27,500 nt of DNA from Actinidia chinensis (GCA_009663005.1 VIGQ01002152.1:17501-45000), one strand, 5' to 3'. Shown: positions 9,396-19,400, numbered from the stretch's first letter. Numbers and translations: made by a program. The notes: generated from the sequence alone by a model not told the origin.

Positions 9396-11128
9396 GGAGT
9401 TATTTGTGGGTCTACATGATCCACGCAGTTCGATTAATTGAGAAGAATGCGTGTTTGGTTTGTGTACATAGAGTCGTTATGTAAGTTATTTATGTAGCGT
9501 TGATTTTTATTTTGGGGTTTTTCTTTCGAGGTTCGGAGAATGCTCGTCTCTAGTTGGGGGGGAAGTACTTCGTAATTTTATTTTAGGATTAATTTAGTTT
9601 TTAGGATTATTATAATTTTTATTTTTTGGGAATAATTTTTAGTTTTTCGGATAGTTTAATTTTAATTAAAAAAAGGGTCACTATCATGTCAAGCGAAAGC
9701 AGGTTATTTTATGTTTTTGATTGTCATGGTGAATCTTTGCATTCCATGTTTATGATGAGGTTTCTGTATATTGTGGATGTGTGTGAGAATTTTTTTAGCT
9801 TTTGGGACCATAACTGAATCATCAAGTTCTATTTTCGAAGATAGTGAGGCCAATTAGTAAATTTTGCAATAATATGATGGTTAAGAGGCATTATCATGTC
9901 CAAATCAGTCTTGAGCTGATACTTTACTGTTTGTGCAATATAGCGTAGAGGAGAACTTACCCTGCGCAGCGTCATGTTTTCGAAATAAAATTGTTACAAA
10001 CTTTACATGACTGCACAATAAAGTGGAGATTTTATACCTTGTGAGCTTAAAGCAAAGAATAGTTTTGTGAGCGGTTTTTACATGTAATAAAAGAAAAATT
10101 TGTTGAACCTCCTTATTGAATAGCTCAATACACTTGATTTGATTACATATTAATGTGATGAGTTGAAAGGTATTGGCACCTTTTATATGATTTACACCTA
10201 TCACGGATTTGTTAATTTGAGGCCAATTAGCATATGTCTTCCAATTCTGGCAATTCTTGGTAATGATATATAAGTACGATCTCGAAAAGAAGGATAATTT
10301 TGAAATTCGGTAGATTATATGGGGGAGACAAGGAATGAATGAAAAAAAACAATCACATCCAAGGATGTTAAAAGTTGAAAAGTATATTACGGAAAAGAGT
10401 TGAAGTGCGTCATTAAGGATGGCAGATGTGTAGTGATAATGCATAGTCAAGATCAATTACCACTTTGATTCTCTCTATTTTCTTGGACTACTCTTTTATT
10501 AATCATGGGCTCAGTATCCGTAAGTTACATCTGAATTCAAAGCTTGTCATGTAAAACCTACTTATGTCAAATTCAACCATGGTGCTATTAACGGTGAACA
10601 TTCCTTCATGAAGCTATGCCAAGTCGATTACACTTAACACTTTACGGTTTTGGAAAGTAGAATTGCTTCTTTGCGTTACTTTTACACTTACCATATAACA
10701 AGCAATCCGTTGAGAGCAACTTGTGGGTTCTATTGTTGAGAGTGTATGAATGTGAGTTGAATCGCGGACTATAGGTTTTATTAGGGGATATGAAGTAATG
10801 GTTAAAATTTGGGGGAATACGGACTCTACACTTCACACTCGATCTTTCTCTTTATATTAGCACTGACATTTGGTTAGATTGCTTAACATGATTGGGTGGA
10901 TTTGAATGTGCATTGTATTTTGGTTGAGAAGATGTTGTGAAATTATTTTGATAACTTGCATGATGGGATATTTGTGGGTATCATCATTGGAAACACTCAA
11001 GAGACACCACTCGTCCACTAGGGGTAACCATCGGGTTTAAAGCTTGATGATACGCAAATGCATTCGGGACTCTTACGGAACGAAGAGATTATCTATTTTG
11101 CTTTGTTTAATTTGCTAGGACTAGCAAA
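9396..11128 (+). other. Post-integrase region of Athila-like element
   Basis: About 1.7 kb lies between integrase and the polypurine tract. Athila elements often carry an env-like ORF here; I cannot identify one with confidence. On the plus strand 10025-10220 reads as a broken LYLVSLKQR-type segment that could be a relic of such an ORF. GTTGGGGGGG (9555-9564) and TTTGGGGGAATA (10808-10819) look like extra polypurine-tract-like sites. The last ~100 bp (ending TTTGCTAGGACTAGCAAAAG) match the conserved pre-PPT sequence of Athila/Tat elements. A 183-codon open frame on the opposite strand is reported as a finding, not as a gene. Confidence 0.6.
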
Positions 11129-11142
11129 AGGTTCGTGGGGGA
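11129..11142 (+). other. Polypurine tract of Athila-like element
   Basis: AGGTTCGTGGGGGA lies immediately before the TGTGGGATTGG start of the 3' LTR and after GACTAGCAAA, the usual Athila/Tat context. It would have primed plus-strand synthesis. The tract is weakened by an internal TTC. Confidence 0.65.
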
Positions 11143-12774
11143 TGTGGGATTGGAGTGCATAAGTATAGGTAAATCACGTTTTTTAACTGCACCTAAGTGG
11201 CTCTATCTAGTCTTTTAATTATTTAATTTATATGTATTTACAGTTGTGTCTGAGGCTTTCAGTGCAGGTTAAAGTCATTAAAAGAGGAAGAAAAGAAGAA
11301 AACAAAAGGTCTGACAAAAAAATTATCCTAGGCGTTCGACGCTCCATTGAAGAAGGAAAGTAGCGTTCGAAAAGTTTGTGAAGAAAGAATCTAGAACTTT
11401 GTTGAAGAAAAGTCGACACGATTAACAAGAAGAATTTGGGCGTCCGAACGCCCAAGAAGAAGAATGCTGGAAGAGTGTTCGAACGCCCTTACTGACAGTT
11501 CGAAAAGTGCGGAGAGTTGAATTTGGAGCGTATCGACGCCCTTGATAAAACAATTCAAAAAGTGCGAGACTTGAAAGATTGGGTTTTTGTCCAATAGTTT
11601 CGAAGCTCCAGGAAGAAGGATTATGGTCCGAACCCCAGGAAGTAGTCAAAGTCAGAGGATTAGCCTAGCATGTGAACGATGTATAAAGAAGGAGTGGACA
11701 TCCGAACGCCAAGGCTAATCTGGGAAGTTTTCCTAATCCGTTTAGGACTCGAGATTGAAAGTGCCTATATATATATATCCCTTTATAATCTTTTGATGAA
11801 AGGGGGACGGAATTTCGAATTTTCTCAGCCTCTTAGTTTCGTTTTCAAAGTTCTTCATTAATTTTGTTAAGTTGTACATTAAGGACTGTTTGCTTAATTA
11901 ATTTATAATTTTTTGTTCCCCCAATAATCATAGTTTTTTAATTTTTTTTGCATTAATTTAATTATCTTTTTTTAAATCAAGATTAGTTATTTAATTTCAG
12001 ATGCATTTTAATATTTAGATTTTATTGACCTTAGCCATGAGTGGCGTAGTTTTCTTGATTGGAATCGAGTTTGTGAAGTCAATCGGGAATCAATGCTGAA
12101 CAATGGAGGTAAAAATTTTCACCGTTAGATTTTTACTAATTTTTTTCTTCTTCTTCACCAATCTAAATACTTTGAAAATTGGGAGTCCCTATAAGTTAGA
12201 AATATTCTTGTTATTCGAATCGAGACTGCACTAAAATGATAAAACAACCAGATTTATTTATTTTCGAAAACTTGGGAGTTCCATTATGTTCGAAAATAAT
12301 ATATCTTGTGATGCGGATCAATGATGCACTACCATGATCATAACAACAGATTTATTTAGAGGTGAAATAAGATAAGAATATTGGTTTTACAGTAAATTTC
12401 CGGAACTAAGATTCAAGGATAGTCGAAGGATTTGAGTTATAATATGCCTCCATTAGGATTCTGAAAAAAACTCATTGACTGGATCGACGATTCTGAGTTC
12501 TTTTAAGACTAGTTAAATATTGTTGTATTGGTTATTATTTTGTTTTATGTAATTTAGTCCAGGATCATTAAAAATCCAAAATCATATTTTTAATTTTTTT
12601 TTATTTTTAAGCATAAGTAGGATTTGGTTAGATTGCATCGTAGTTGTTTTTTAATATTTTGTTGTAAACCTTTGAATTGCCACCTTGTGGGATCGATACA
12701 TTGTACTCGAGTATTTACTACTTCGCGGACACGTACATTGCGGGTTTAAAGAATTCAATTTGGGAGCGATAACA
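11143..12774 (+). repeat. Athila-like 3' LTR, complete
   Basis: It spans 1632 bp from TGTGGGATTGG after the polypurine tract to GGGAGCGATAACA. From about 11410 it parallels the 5' LTR to the end. It holds several decayed GCGTTCGAACGC palindromes (11331-11345, 11362-11370, 11438-11451, 11477-11487, 11701-11711). It also has an internal duplication absent from the 5' LTR: CGCCCTTACTGACAGTTC at 11484 is echoed by CGCCCTTGATAAAACAATTC at 11534, each followed by AAAAGTGCG. Its right edge meets copia RT sequence directly. Confidence 0.85.
11766..11778 (+). promoter_or_regulatory. TATA run of Athila-like 3' LTR
   Basis: TATATATATATAT follows AAGTGCC. It corresponds to TATATATAA in the 5' LTR (2456-2464) and is expanded by a few TA units here. 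The core-promoter role is inferred from position. Confidence 0.55.
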
Positions 12775-12789
12775 TAGAATAGAAAAAGC

Positions 12790-14038
12790 CATATGCATGT
12801 TGTTGCATTTGCATGTTATATGGATGTTAAGCTTTATCAAATGGATACAACAAAAGTATATTTTAAATGGATATATTACGAAGATAAGAAGTTATATAGA
12901 CACCTCCCAGTTGAAAATCATGAAGTTTCAAATAAGGGTTTAAACATTATATAAAGGTTATATGTATTGAAAACAAGGCACCAGAATATGGTATGATAGA
13001 CTAGGTAAATTTCTAAATGATAATGATTTTTCATGCGAAAAAATAGACAACTTTTTTTTATAAAAACGAAAGATCATGATATGCTCATTGTACAAATCTA
13101 TGTGGACGATATTATATTTGATCTCACTAATAAAAATTTGTGCAAAGAGTTTGCTAATTGTATGCAAGATTAAGATAAGCATGTGCAAGAGCTCAATTTT
13201 TTTCTTGGATTGCAAATCAAGCAAACAAGTGAGGGCACCTTCATCAATCAAGCCAAATATGCAAAGGAGATTCTCAAGATGTTTGGCATGATAGAGTCAA
13301 AGCTGCTCGCCACACTAATGAGCACCTCAAATTAAAGTTTGACAAGGACGAAAACGGTTGGTTAAAAATGTTGATAAAACATTTTACCGAGGTTGATTGG
13401 AATCATTGATTACAGCAAGCAGGAGAATTCATTTTAGCGGTATGCATATGCGCAGATTTCAATCATGCCCTAAGGAGTCCATCTAGTTGTCCTAAAATGC
13501 AATTTAGATATCTAATAATACCATATTAGGAATATTGTTATCATAGGGGAGTTGCATTTAATTTAAAGATTCTCCAATGTCAATTATTGCCAGGTGTATA
13601 GGTTATCGAAAGAGCCCAAGTGACATTTGTCAATTTCTAAGACAACTCGTTAGTATTTTGGTTTAGCAAGAAATAGAACTCAATCTGCCTTATCAACTGG
13701 TCAAAGCCGATATGGCGATGGAAATGTCGAAAATTATCGTGCGCAAAGAATGGATTGAAAATAACAAATGGAGGACTATGATTATATTTTAATTATATTT
13801 CAATCAAATGTGATAATAATAGTGCTATAAACTTGTCAAAAAAACTTCTAGACAAATTTCTAGAACAAAACTAATTGAGATTAGATATCATTTTCGAATA
13901 GATCATGTTCAAAAAGGGGATATTGAGTTTCAATAAATTAATACAGACAAATAATTGGAGGATATTTTCACAAAATTCCTTGATGAGAATAAATCTTATT
14001 TTATCAAACGAGAACTTGGAATGTCTAAACTACTATGA
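12790..14038 (+). pseudogene. Copia reverse transcriptase and RNase H relic
   Basis: RT pieces in order are KLYQMD (about 12831-12848), WYDRLGKFL (about 12991-13018), IDNFF (13045-13059), then the catalytic box as YVDDI at 13099-13113, followed by NFFLGLQIKQTSEGTF-like residues (about 13195-13243) and AKYAKEILKMFGM (13251-13290). RNase H pieces are FWFSKKQNS (about 13655-13683), CDNNSAINLS (about 13809-13839) and, in one frame from about 13876, IRYHFRIDHVQKGDIEF (to about 13933), then DIFTKFLDEN and the final RELGM before a TGA at 14036-14038. That ending is characteristic of copia pol. Upstream RT residues, integrase and gag are absent because the Athila LTR ends inside RT. Multiple stops make it non-coding. 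Confidence 0.85.
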
Positions 14039-14082
14039 ATACTTTTAGATTCTTAGTTAAGTCTATATATAGCCGAAAGGCA

Positions 14083-14114
14083 AACTTCGGTTTATCGAAG
14101 TCACGACCGAAGTT
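14083..14114. repeat. Inverted repeat downstream of copia pol
   Basis: AACTTCGGT (14083-14091) and ACCGAAGTT (14106-14114) are exact reverse complements separated by 14 bases. The flanks (GCAA and GC) extend the match imperfectly. It sits 45 bp after the pol stop codon and could form a hairpin. No function is established. Confidence 0.8.
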
Positions 14115-14159
14115 GCTACAGTCGCGACTCTCAAGAAAATATCACGATTTAAAAGAGTA

Positions 14160-14262
14160 TACACACACACAAACACACATGTTTCTTTTCTTATAAACTG
14201 CGATTCTCTCTCTCTCCCCTATTTCTTTCTCAAAACCTGCAATCTTTCTCTCTCTCTCTCTC
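14160..14262 (+). repeat. AC and TC microsatellites
   Basis: An AC-rich run (14160-14178) is followed by two TC runs (14205-14216 and 14245-14262) in the copia post-pol region. These are simple repeats with no gene. Confidence 0.9.
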
Positions 14263-14360
14263 ACCCTAGCCCTAGCCTCCCTCATCTCTACTCATTCTTT
14301 TTTTATTCTCTCTCAAACTCTAGCCTAAATACTCAGATTTGTCATCTCTCTCACTGATCT

Positions 14361-14365
14361 CTTTC
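14361..14365 (+). repeat. Target-site duplication, left copy (CTTTC)
   Basis: CTTTC immediately precedes the TGTAACACCCC start of the solo LTR. It is identical to 15875-15879 on the other side. A 5-bp duplication is the size Ty3/gypsy integrases make. Confidence 0.9.
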
Positions 14366-15874
14366 TGTAACACCCCGAACCCATGGATGTCATTTTATTT
14401 CATAAATTAAGATTTTTAATTTAATTAATATGGATATTCTATTTTATTTTAGAATCCAAGGAGGTTAAAGTGACAATTAGGGAGAAAAGTTACACCAGAA
14501 GACATGGAGGTGGGCAATGGATAAATCCCATGTGTTCTTAGAAATACACCCCAAACCACACCCACATACACACAAATTCGAAGGAGGGGACGAGAAGAGA
14601 GAGAGAGGAAGAGGGATGGGAAAGAAGAGAAGAGAAGAAAGGAAGAGAGCAGGAGGAATAAGGAATATAAAGGAGAGCTTGGAAGAGAGAGCTCAAATCT
14701 AAGCATTGAAGACTTCATCAAGCTCCAAAGAGGTGAGAAATTTGAATAGGTTATGTATATGGATGTGAGTTTGAGGAATTTCTGGGTTTTGCCTTAGTGG
14801 GTTTTTGGAAGTTCATGTTAGCTTAATTTTTTTAAGATTATGTAATCATTCTAATATTGATGGTTACATACCTTATATGTAGGAATGCCGTTGTCTAAAC
14901 ACTAACAAGGGAATCGGTGAGCAACACGATGCCATGAATACAAATAGTATTTTTTAAAATAGTTTTTTAATACCTATTATTGTATTATTCAATGTTTTCA
15001 TGTTTCAAATGCATTAATGATATGTTCATAATATAAATGCCATATCTCAAAAATTAGCTATATTATTATGTTATGAATGAAAACACAGGAGGTGATTTAC
15101 ATGTGAAAATGAAATTAGTTAAAGTAATATACATACATAGGGACACTCGGGAATATCCCCCATGGTAGGAGCTTAATCTAGCCTATGGTCCTAGAAGGTA
15201 GATGGGGGAAGTTGAAATAAACCATTACAATCGAGATATCTCCGGCCTCTAAAGAGCCACCGACTATAGGCACCATGTTATGTTATGTCGAGTCGTTACA
15301 TTTTCATGATATGTTATATATGTTAGCAATGCCTATGTGGCTTCAAGTTCATTGAAAAGCCATATTTTAAGAAAAGGTATGTGGTGTATGCTAAAATATT
15401 TATGCAAATGATATATGTATGATACGAAAAATGATCCATGATATTTTACCGTTTCAATGCATTGATGTATATTCACTAAAGTTTTAGATTATGTTTTCAA
15501 AAAACCTTTTCGGAGGCCAAAATGAAGAAACCTAGAAAGGGGCTGACGGCAGGATAGTAGTTGTGGCCCTAAGGGCCTAGTATGATATGTGGCTAGACCC
15601 TTACTATTCTATGGTTTGAAGTTATGTATAATTAAAGTGAGCATGGATATGTATGTAAAGTTTAAATACCTAGGCCACAGCTCTGTAATATTAGTGTGCG
15701 CACATTACTTTATTTATTTTCAGTATTATGACGTTTTCGCCGAAAAGAGAAAGCCGAACAAATTTATATAATTTTAATGAGTATGCACAGGTGAAGGTAG
15801 TAAGCCCTTTTGGGGGCCAGCACGGCCATTCACGCGCCCACAATCCGCATAGAATGGGTTTGCGGGGCGTGACA
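14366..15874 (+). mobile_element. Chromovirus solo LTR (LTR2) inside copia relic
   Basis: This 1509-bp unit starts TGTAACACCCCGAACCC and ends GCGGGGCGTGACA, with imperfect terminal inverted repeats (TGTAACACCCC versus TGTCACGCCCC). It is flanked by perfect CTTTC duplications. There is no PBS or internal domain on either side, so it is a solo LTR left by LTR-LTR recombination. It shares blocks with LTR1 and LTR3: the purine-rich tract (about 14580-14660), CCAAAGAGGTGAGAAAT (14725-14741), CACGATGCCATGAA (14926-14939), ACACTCGGG (about 15143), GTTGTGGCCC (about 15561) and TTATGACGTTTTCGC (15725-15739). It is the shortest and best defined member of the family here. Short open frames in it are not genes. 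Confidence 0.93.
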
Positions 15875-15879
15875 CTTTC
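15875..15879 (+). repeat. Target-site duplication, right copy (CTTTC)
   Basis: CTTTC immediately follows the terminal GTGACA of the solo LTR and matches 14361-14365 exactly. It marks the empty site in the copia relic. Confidence 0.9.
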
Positions 15880-16794
15880 TATCACAAAACTAACCATGTT
15901 CGACCATGAACCAAAAACGCCGCCCAAGAGGTGATAGGGTTGGACTAAGTATCAAATCCAGGATCCGGTTGATATGAATGTGGATAATGCGCCACATAGT
16001 GAGGAAATTCCTCCTGGACCAAGCACATGTGAAATGCCACCGCAAAATCTCCCAATGCTACAATGGAATGCATGGAGCACCGCCAAGAGCGGTATGATTA
16101 ATATTTTGATTGGTTAGGAGATACCTACGAATGACTGTATCAATAACAAGAGAAGTATCATCTGCAATTTCACAAACGAATGGAGTATCTTGAAAGCCAA
16201 TTGGATCTTATTACCATGGCTTATGCATCTCGACCTCCTCCTCCTCCTCTAGTCATGTTTCTCCCTCCTCATCCCTCATCCTCATCTCGACCTCTCCTTC
16301 AACCTCCACATCTCCTTAGATGAAACTGCATCCTTTCTCGCCCATTTTGATAATGTTTCAAAGGGGGAGAAGAAAGTAGAAGGGAAAAAGAACTTTCAAG
16401 TTTTTGAAGTTGAAGTTAGAATATGTTATCTGCTCTATATCTTATTAATGTGCTAAACTTTGGTTTCAGTTTGGCTAATTTTTAAGTTTAAATCTTTTGA
16501 ATAATTTTAAGTTTTAAGTTATGAATTGTTGCTTGTTGGAAATGATTGCTTGCATTCATCTAGCTAAGATTGCTTGTTACTTGCATCTTATCTAAAATTG
16601 TTTATGCTTGGACTAACAATAAAGGAAATCAAATAGTATTTGGGAAGTGCTCGACAAAACTCAATGGTATACTCTAATCCTATGCACTTATCTCTCAATA
16701 TATGGCTTGTTAAATCATTGTATCTGGAACCTACTTCGTGACATTGCTTTTAGAACATATCATCAACATGAAGTTAAGGGGAGCATATAGTACG
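15880..16794 (+). pseudogene. Post-RNase H region of copia relic, possible SIRE env-like ORF remains
   Basis: After the solo LTR, acidic and proline-containing residues (about 15960-16060) lead into a stretch reading EYLESQLDLITMAYASRPPP (about 16180-16240) and a proline/serine-rich segment (16225-16320). SIRE-lineage elements have an extra ORF after pol with a predicted coiled coil and proline-rich regions, so this is a plausible relic, inferred from position and composition. CAAAGGGGGAGAAG (16358-16371) resembles the polypurine-like motifs found repeatedly in SIRE 3' regions. From about 16440 to 16794 the sequence is AT-rich and unassigned, and no copia LTR start is visible. Confidence 0.5.
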
Positions 16795-17215
16795 TGTAAG
16801 GGGATAAAATACACAATTACAAGTTCTAGCCTTGCTAAAGTAGGCGCAGCCGCCGAGCTATCTCTATGAAGCAAGCTCGGGGGTCCATGCGCTGGAGCTC
16901 GGTCGAGACATTACCAAGCACTGGCACTGTCCGAGCTAATGCTAGCATCACTTCCGAGTTGTCGCTTTATAGCAAGCTCGATAGGGTAACTACGCCAAAG
17001 TTTATTTAAGGGACAACGGTCGGCGACGATCCTGAGGCATATTAGGAGACAGAAGGTAACTTGCACAGCGAAGTTTCCTTTGACAACCCCTATGCCTGGA
17101 TCGAGACATTGACGGCGTGATGGCATGCTACCAATCAGTTTTAGGAGCATGGCTGGGTCAACCGCCTACTCACTGATACAATAGTCAACGAGTCTAGGCA
17201 TGCGCCGAACTGTGC

Positions 17216-17222
17216 TATATAA
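17216..17222 (+). promoter_or_regulatory. TATA box of Tat LTR
   Basis: TATATAA follows TGTGC and precedes GGCCAACCC. It lies about 420 bp from the LTR start and about 285 bp from its end, as expected for the U3/R boundary. The core-promoter role is inferred from position. Confidence 0.65.
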
Positions 17223-17415
17223 GGCCAACCCTTATTCTCTAAAATAGATACGCATTCAACCTGAAAAGATGATACTCTCTCTACATATATTTTCAAGCTA
17301 TCTAACTTGACCTCGAAGAGCCGTTTCTCAGAAATAGCTTCGATGGCCAATCTCACTATTTTTGTGTCGTAGTTAGCATCGCCATAGTGACGTCTAAGCT
17401 ACCTTCACCAATCGT

Positions 17416-17480
17416 AGGTGTCTATCCTCGATTTTTGTTCTTTATCCACCGCAGGTGTCTATCCTTGATTTTCGTTCTTT
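17416..17480 (+). repeat. 37-bp-period direct duplication in Tat LTR
   Basis: AGGTGTCTATCCTCGATTTT at 17416 is repeated as AGGTGTCTATCCTTGATTTT at 17453, each followed by a GTTCTTT ending. There are two copies, with two substitutions over 28 bases. Confidence 0.85.
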
Positions 17481-17506
17481 TCCTTTCTTAAACTCCCACC
17501 CCACAA

Positions 17507-17525
17507 TTGGCGCCGTCTATGGGAA
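17507..17525 (+). other. Primer binding site of Tat element
   Basis: TTGGCGCCGTCTATGGGAA lies one base after the LTR's terminal CA. Tat elements use GGCGCCGTCTGTGGGAA; one substitution (G to A) separates this copy from that form. Confidence 0.85.
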
Positions 17526-17557
17526 ATTAATTATAGACATTTGCAAAATTAGCTCTG

Positions 17558-19090
17558 ATGGCATCACAAAATAGTAACCGTTTTGATAGTCAAAAAACCC
17601 GAAGGTAGCCCCCTCATGCTCTCAGGACTCTTGGAGATAGAGGGGCTAAACTATTGGTCGATGCCCAGAAGACGGTAAAGGCCACCTCTAGGCAAAAACC
17701 AAATCAGTTGCTCCCTAAAGGAGGGGATATCTAGGACATAACCATCAAGAGCCTGCAAATCCAATTAGTCAAAATGGCACAGATCTTGGTTGACAACAGA
17801 CTAGTGAAGTTAGCCCAAGCGGTAGAGGGCAGACCATTCGAGGAAAGATCTAAAAGATTGGAACCCCCGCCTTAGGAATGTCAGAATAAGAGGTAGCGCC
17901 AATCTCATGTTAGTCTAGAGAGTCAAAGTGATAGCAAATTCATGGTATTGAGTAAGCAGAGAGTGTTGCCAAGCCAAGCCCACTCCAGCATGGATCTTCA
18001 CAAAACACTCAACCGAGAAGACAATCTGAATGCTAAGCTCAATAATCGAATAGCAGCGGCATCAGACAAAGTCATCATTCTAGCAGGATTAGTACCTTGC
18101 ACGACTAGGCCCGTGCCAAGGGAACCAGTCCCGAGGTACCAAACACCATTCTCTTGAGACATCGAGAGAATAGACCCGCCCAAAAGGTTTATGCCAAAGT
18201 TCACATTATATGACGGGAAGTCAGACCCAAGATCCCATATCAGCCACGTCCGACAAATGATGGCCTCTGGAAGATTTAGATGCACTGATGTGCTAGGTGT
18301 TCCCCTTCGAGCTTAGGTATCTTATTGAAAAGGGTTCGTCGGCTTACTCGCGGGATTGATTTGGAGCTTTTACCAGCTCACTGAGTCATTCATAACTCGG
18401 TTCATCATAAACACAAAGGCGCTAAAGGGCATTAGCTCTTTTTTGGTACTCAAAAAGGGAAAGAACAAGTCATTTCGCAATTACATCAAGTGTTATTGGG
18501 AGACATATAACGAGATTGAGGAATGTTTGGAAGAGTTAACAGTAGCCAACTACAAGCTCGGGCTGATTCCTAGAGAAAGACTTTTGAAAGATCTAATGCT
18601 TAGCCATCCGGTCAATCTCCGAGACCTCATCTCTTGGGTCAAAATGCTCGCTCAGCTAGAGGATGATGTCTGATAGGCAGAACGAGCTACCGGAACAACT
18701 CCCAGGGGTAAAGGGCCATTTACGAAGTGAAATATAGGCTTAGCTAATTATGAGAACCGGGTGAGGCAAGGGATCAATGTGATTTTCAAGGAACCAATCT
18801 ATAAGTTCCTGGCTTGGATTCGAGATAAGATGTACTTCAAGAAGCCATACTCCATGGAAGGAGACCCCAAAAGGCGCAATCAATGATGAAAGTGTTTCTC
18901 TCACGAGGAGAAAAGGCACAAAATCGAGAATGGTCAAGCTTTAAAGCTTTTTCTTGATCAGCTCGTCCGACACGGGCATCTAAAAGAGTTTATCAACCAA
19001 GAAAAGACTTGAGCAAAGGAGGCCGAGGTCAGACCTAATCTTAGGTTCGACCGGAGCAATAAAGAAACAGACAATACCTTAGAGGAAGAC
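17558..19090 (+). pseudogene. Tat gag relic
   Basis: Gag would form the particle shell and bind RNA. I start it at the ATG at 17558, 33 bp after the PBS, which reads MASQNSNRFDSQKTRR before a stop. Downstream are YDGKSDPRSHI (about 18208-18240), [15 protein letters not shown] (18359-18403), [20 protein letters not shown] (18450-18512) and [19 protein letters not shown] (18613-18670), all core gag signatures of this lineage. The 318-bp stretch 18356-18673 is open throughout. A nucleocapsid motif follows: [10 protein letters not shown] (about 18889-18918) still has Cys and His residues, but the last expected Cys is Gly. [14 protein letters not shown] (about 18953-18996) ends the conserved part. 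Confidence 0.85.
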
Positions 19091-19224
19091 CTTCTACTAG
19101 GCACTATTCACATGATAAAAGGCCTAAACCACCTTAATTTGGGGAAGAGATTTGCATCATCAGACAAATGAACAAGGTCCTCTCTATCCAATCAATGGCT
19201 AAGAAGCCAAGACAAACAATTTCC

Positions 19225-19400
19225 AAATCAAGAAGCATCACATTCTCCAAAGTTGACCCGAAAATGGTCTAACACCCCTATGCTGATCCCTTGGTCATCC
19301 AACTCAGGATCAACAATTATGATGCAAAAAGGATCCTGGTAGACATGGGAAGCTCTGTCGAGGTGATGTATTATGACTTGTTTAAATAACTTAACTATCA
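19225..19400 (+). pseudogene. Tat aspartic protease relic
   Basis: This protease would cleave Gag-Pol. It reads [20 protein letters not shown] then [14 protein letters not shown], with the active-site triplet region at 19342-19356 spelling D-M-G-S-S where the family has D-N/T-G-S-S. The catalytic Asp is kept and the next residue is changed. Stops occur upstream (in HP..-adjacent codons near 19269) and right after YDLFK. It lies between gag and RT as expected. Confidence 0.78.

Larger units (their letters stand above)
2148..12774 (+). mobile_element. Athila-like Ty3/gypsy retrotransposon, decayed, 5' LTR truncated
   Basis: About 10.6 kb in the order LTR, PBS, gag, protease, RT, RNase H, integrase, long 3' region, polypurine tract, LTR. 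The lineage call rests on the PBS (TGGCACCATTGCGGG, a decayed tRNA-Asp type), the gag motif ESFFQAWERFKDLLNACL, the RT motif YRRMPFGLCNA and the integrase C-terminal NGHRLKPIL. All are typical of plant Athila/Tat elements, and the long post-integrase region and large LTRs favour Athila. Every domain has stops or frameshifts and the LTRs differ by many substitutions and indels, so the insertion is old and cannot make its own proteins. No target duplication can be checked because the left terminus is lost. Confidence 0.85.
12775..16794 (+). mobile_element. Ty1/copia (SIRE-like) relic, 5' half missing, interrupted by solo LTR2
   Basis: The relic starts abruptly inside the copia RT domain at the edge of the Athila 3' LTR and continues through RNase H to a stop at 14036-14038. 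It resumes after the solo LTR as a decayed post-RNase H region (15880-16794) with a heptad-like YLESQLDLI stretch and a proline-rich segment, as in SIRE-type elements that carry an extra ORF there. No copia LTR, gag, protease or integrase is present in the window. The Tat 5' LTR abuts the right end. Confidence 0.75.
16795..17505 (+). repeat. Tat 5' LTR
   Basis: This 711-bp LTR starts TGTAAGGGGATAAAATAC and ends CTCCCACCCCACA, one base before the PBS. The ends are imperfect inverted repeats (TGTAAGGGG versus TGTGGGGTG). It contains repeated AAGCTCGG/GAGCTCGG words, a TATA box at 17216 and a 37-bp-period direct duplication near its 3' end. There is no 3' LTR in the window, so age cannot be estimated from LTR divergence. 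Confidence 0.82.

Noticed and set aside
14263..14277. Telomere-like ACCCTAGCCCTAG
   Set aside because: Two imperfect units only, within a CT-rich stretch; not a telomeric array.
15691..15934. Open frames on both strands at the end of LTR2
   Set aside because: They run across the solo LTR border into copia sequence and match no family.
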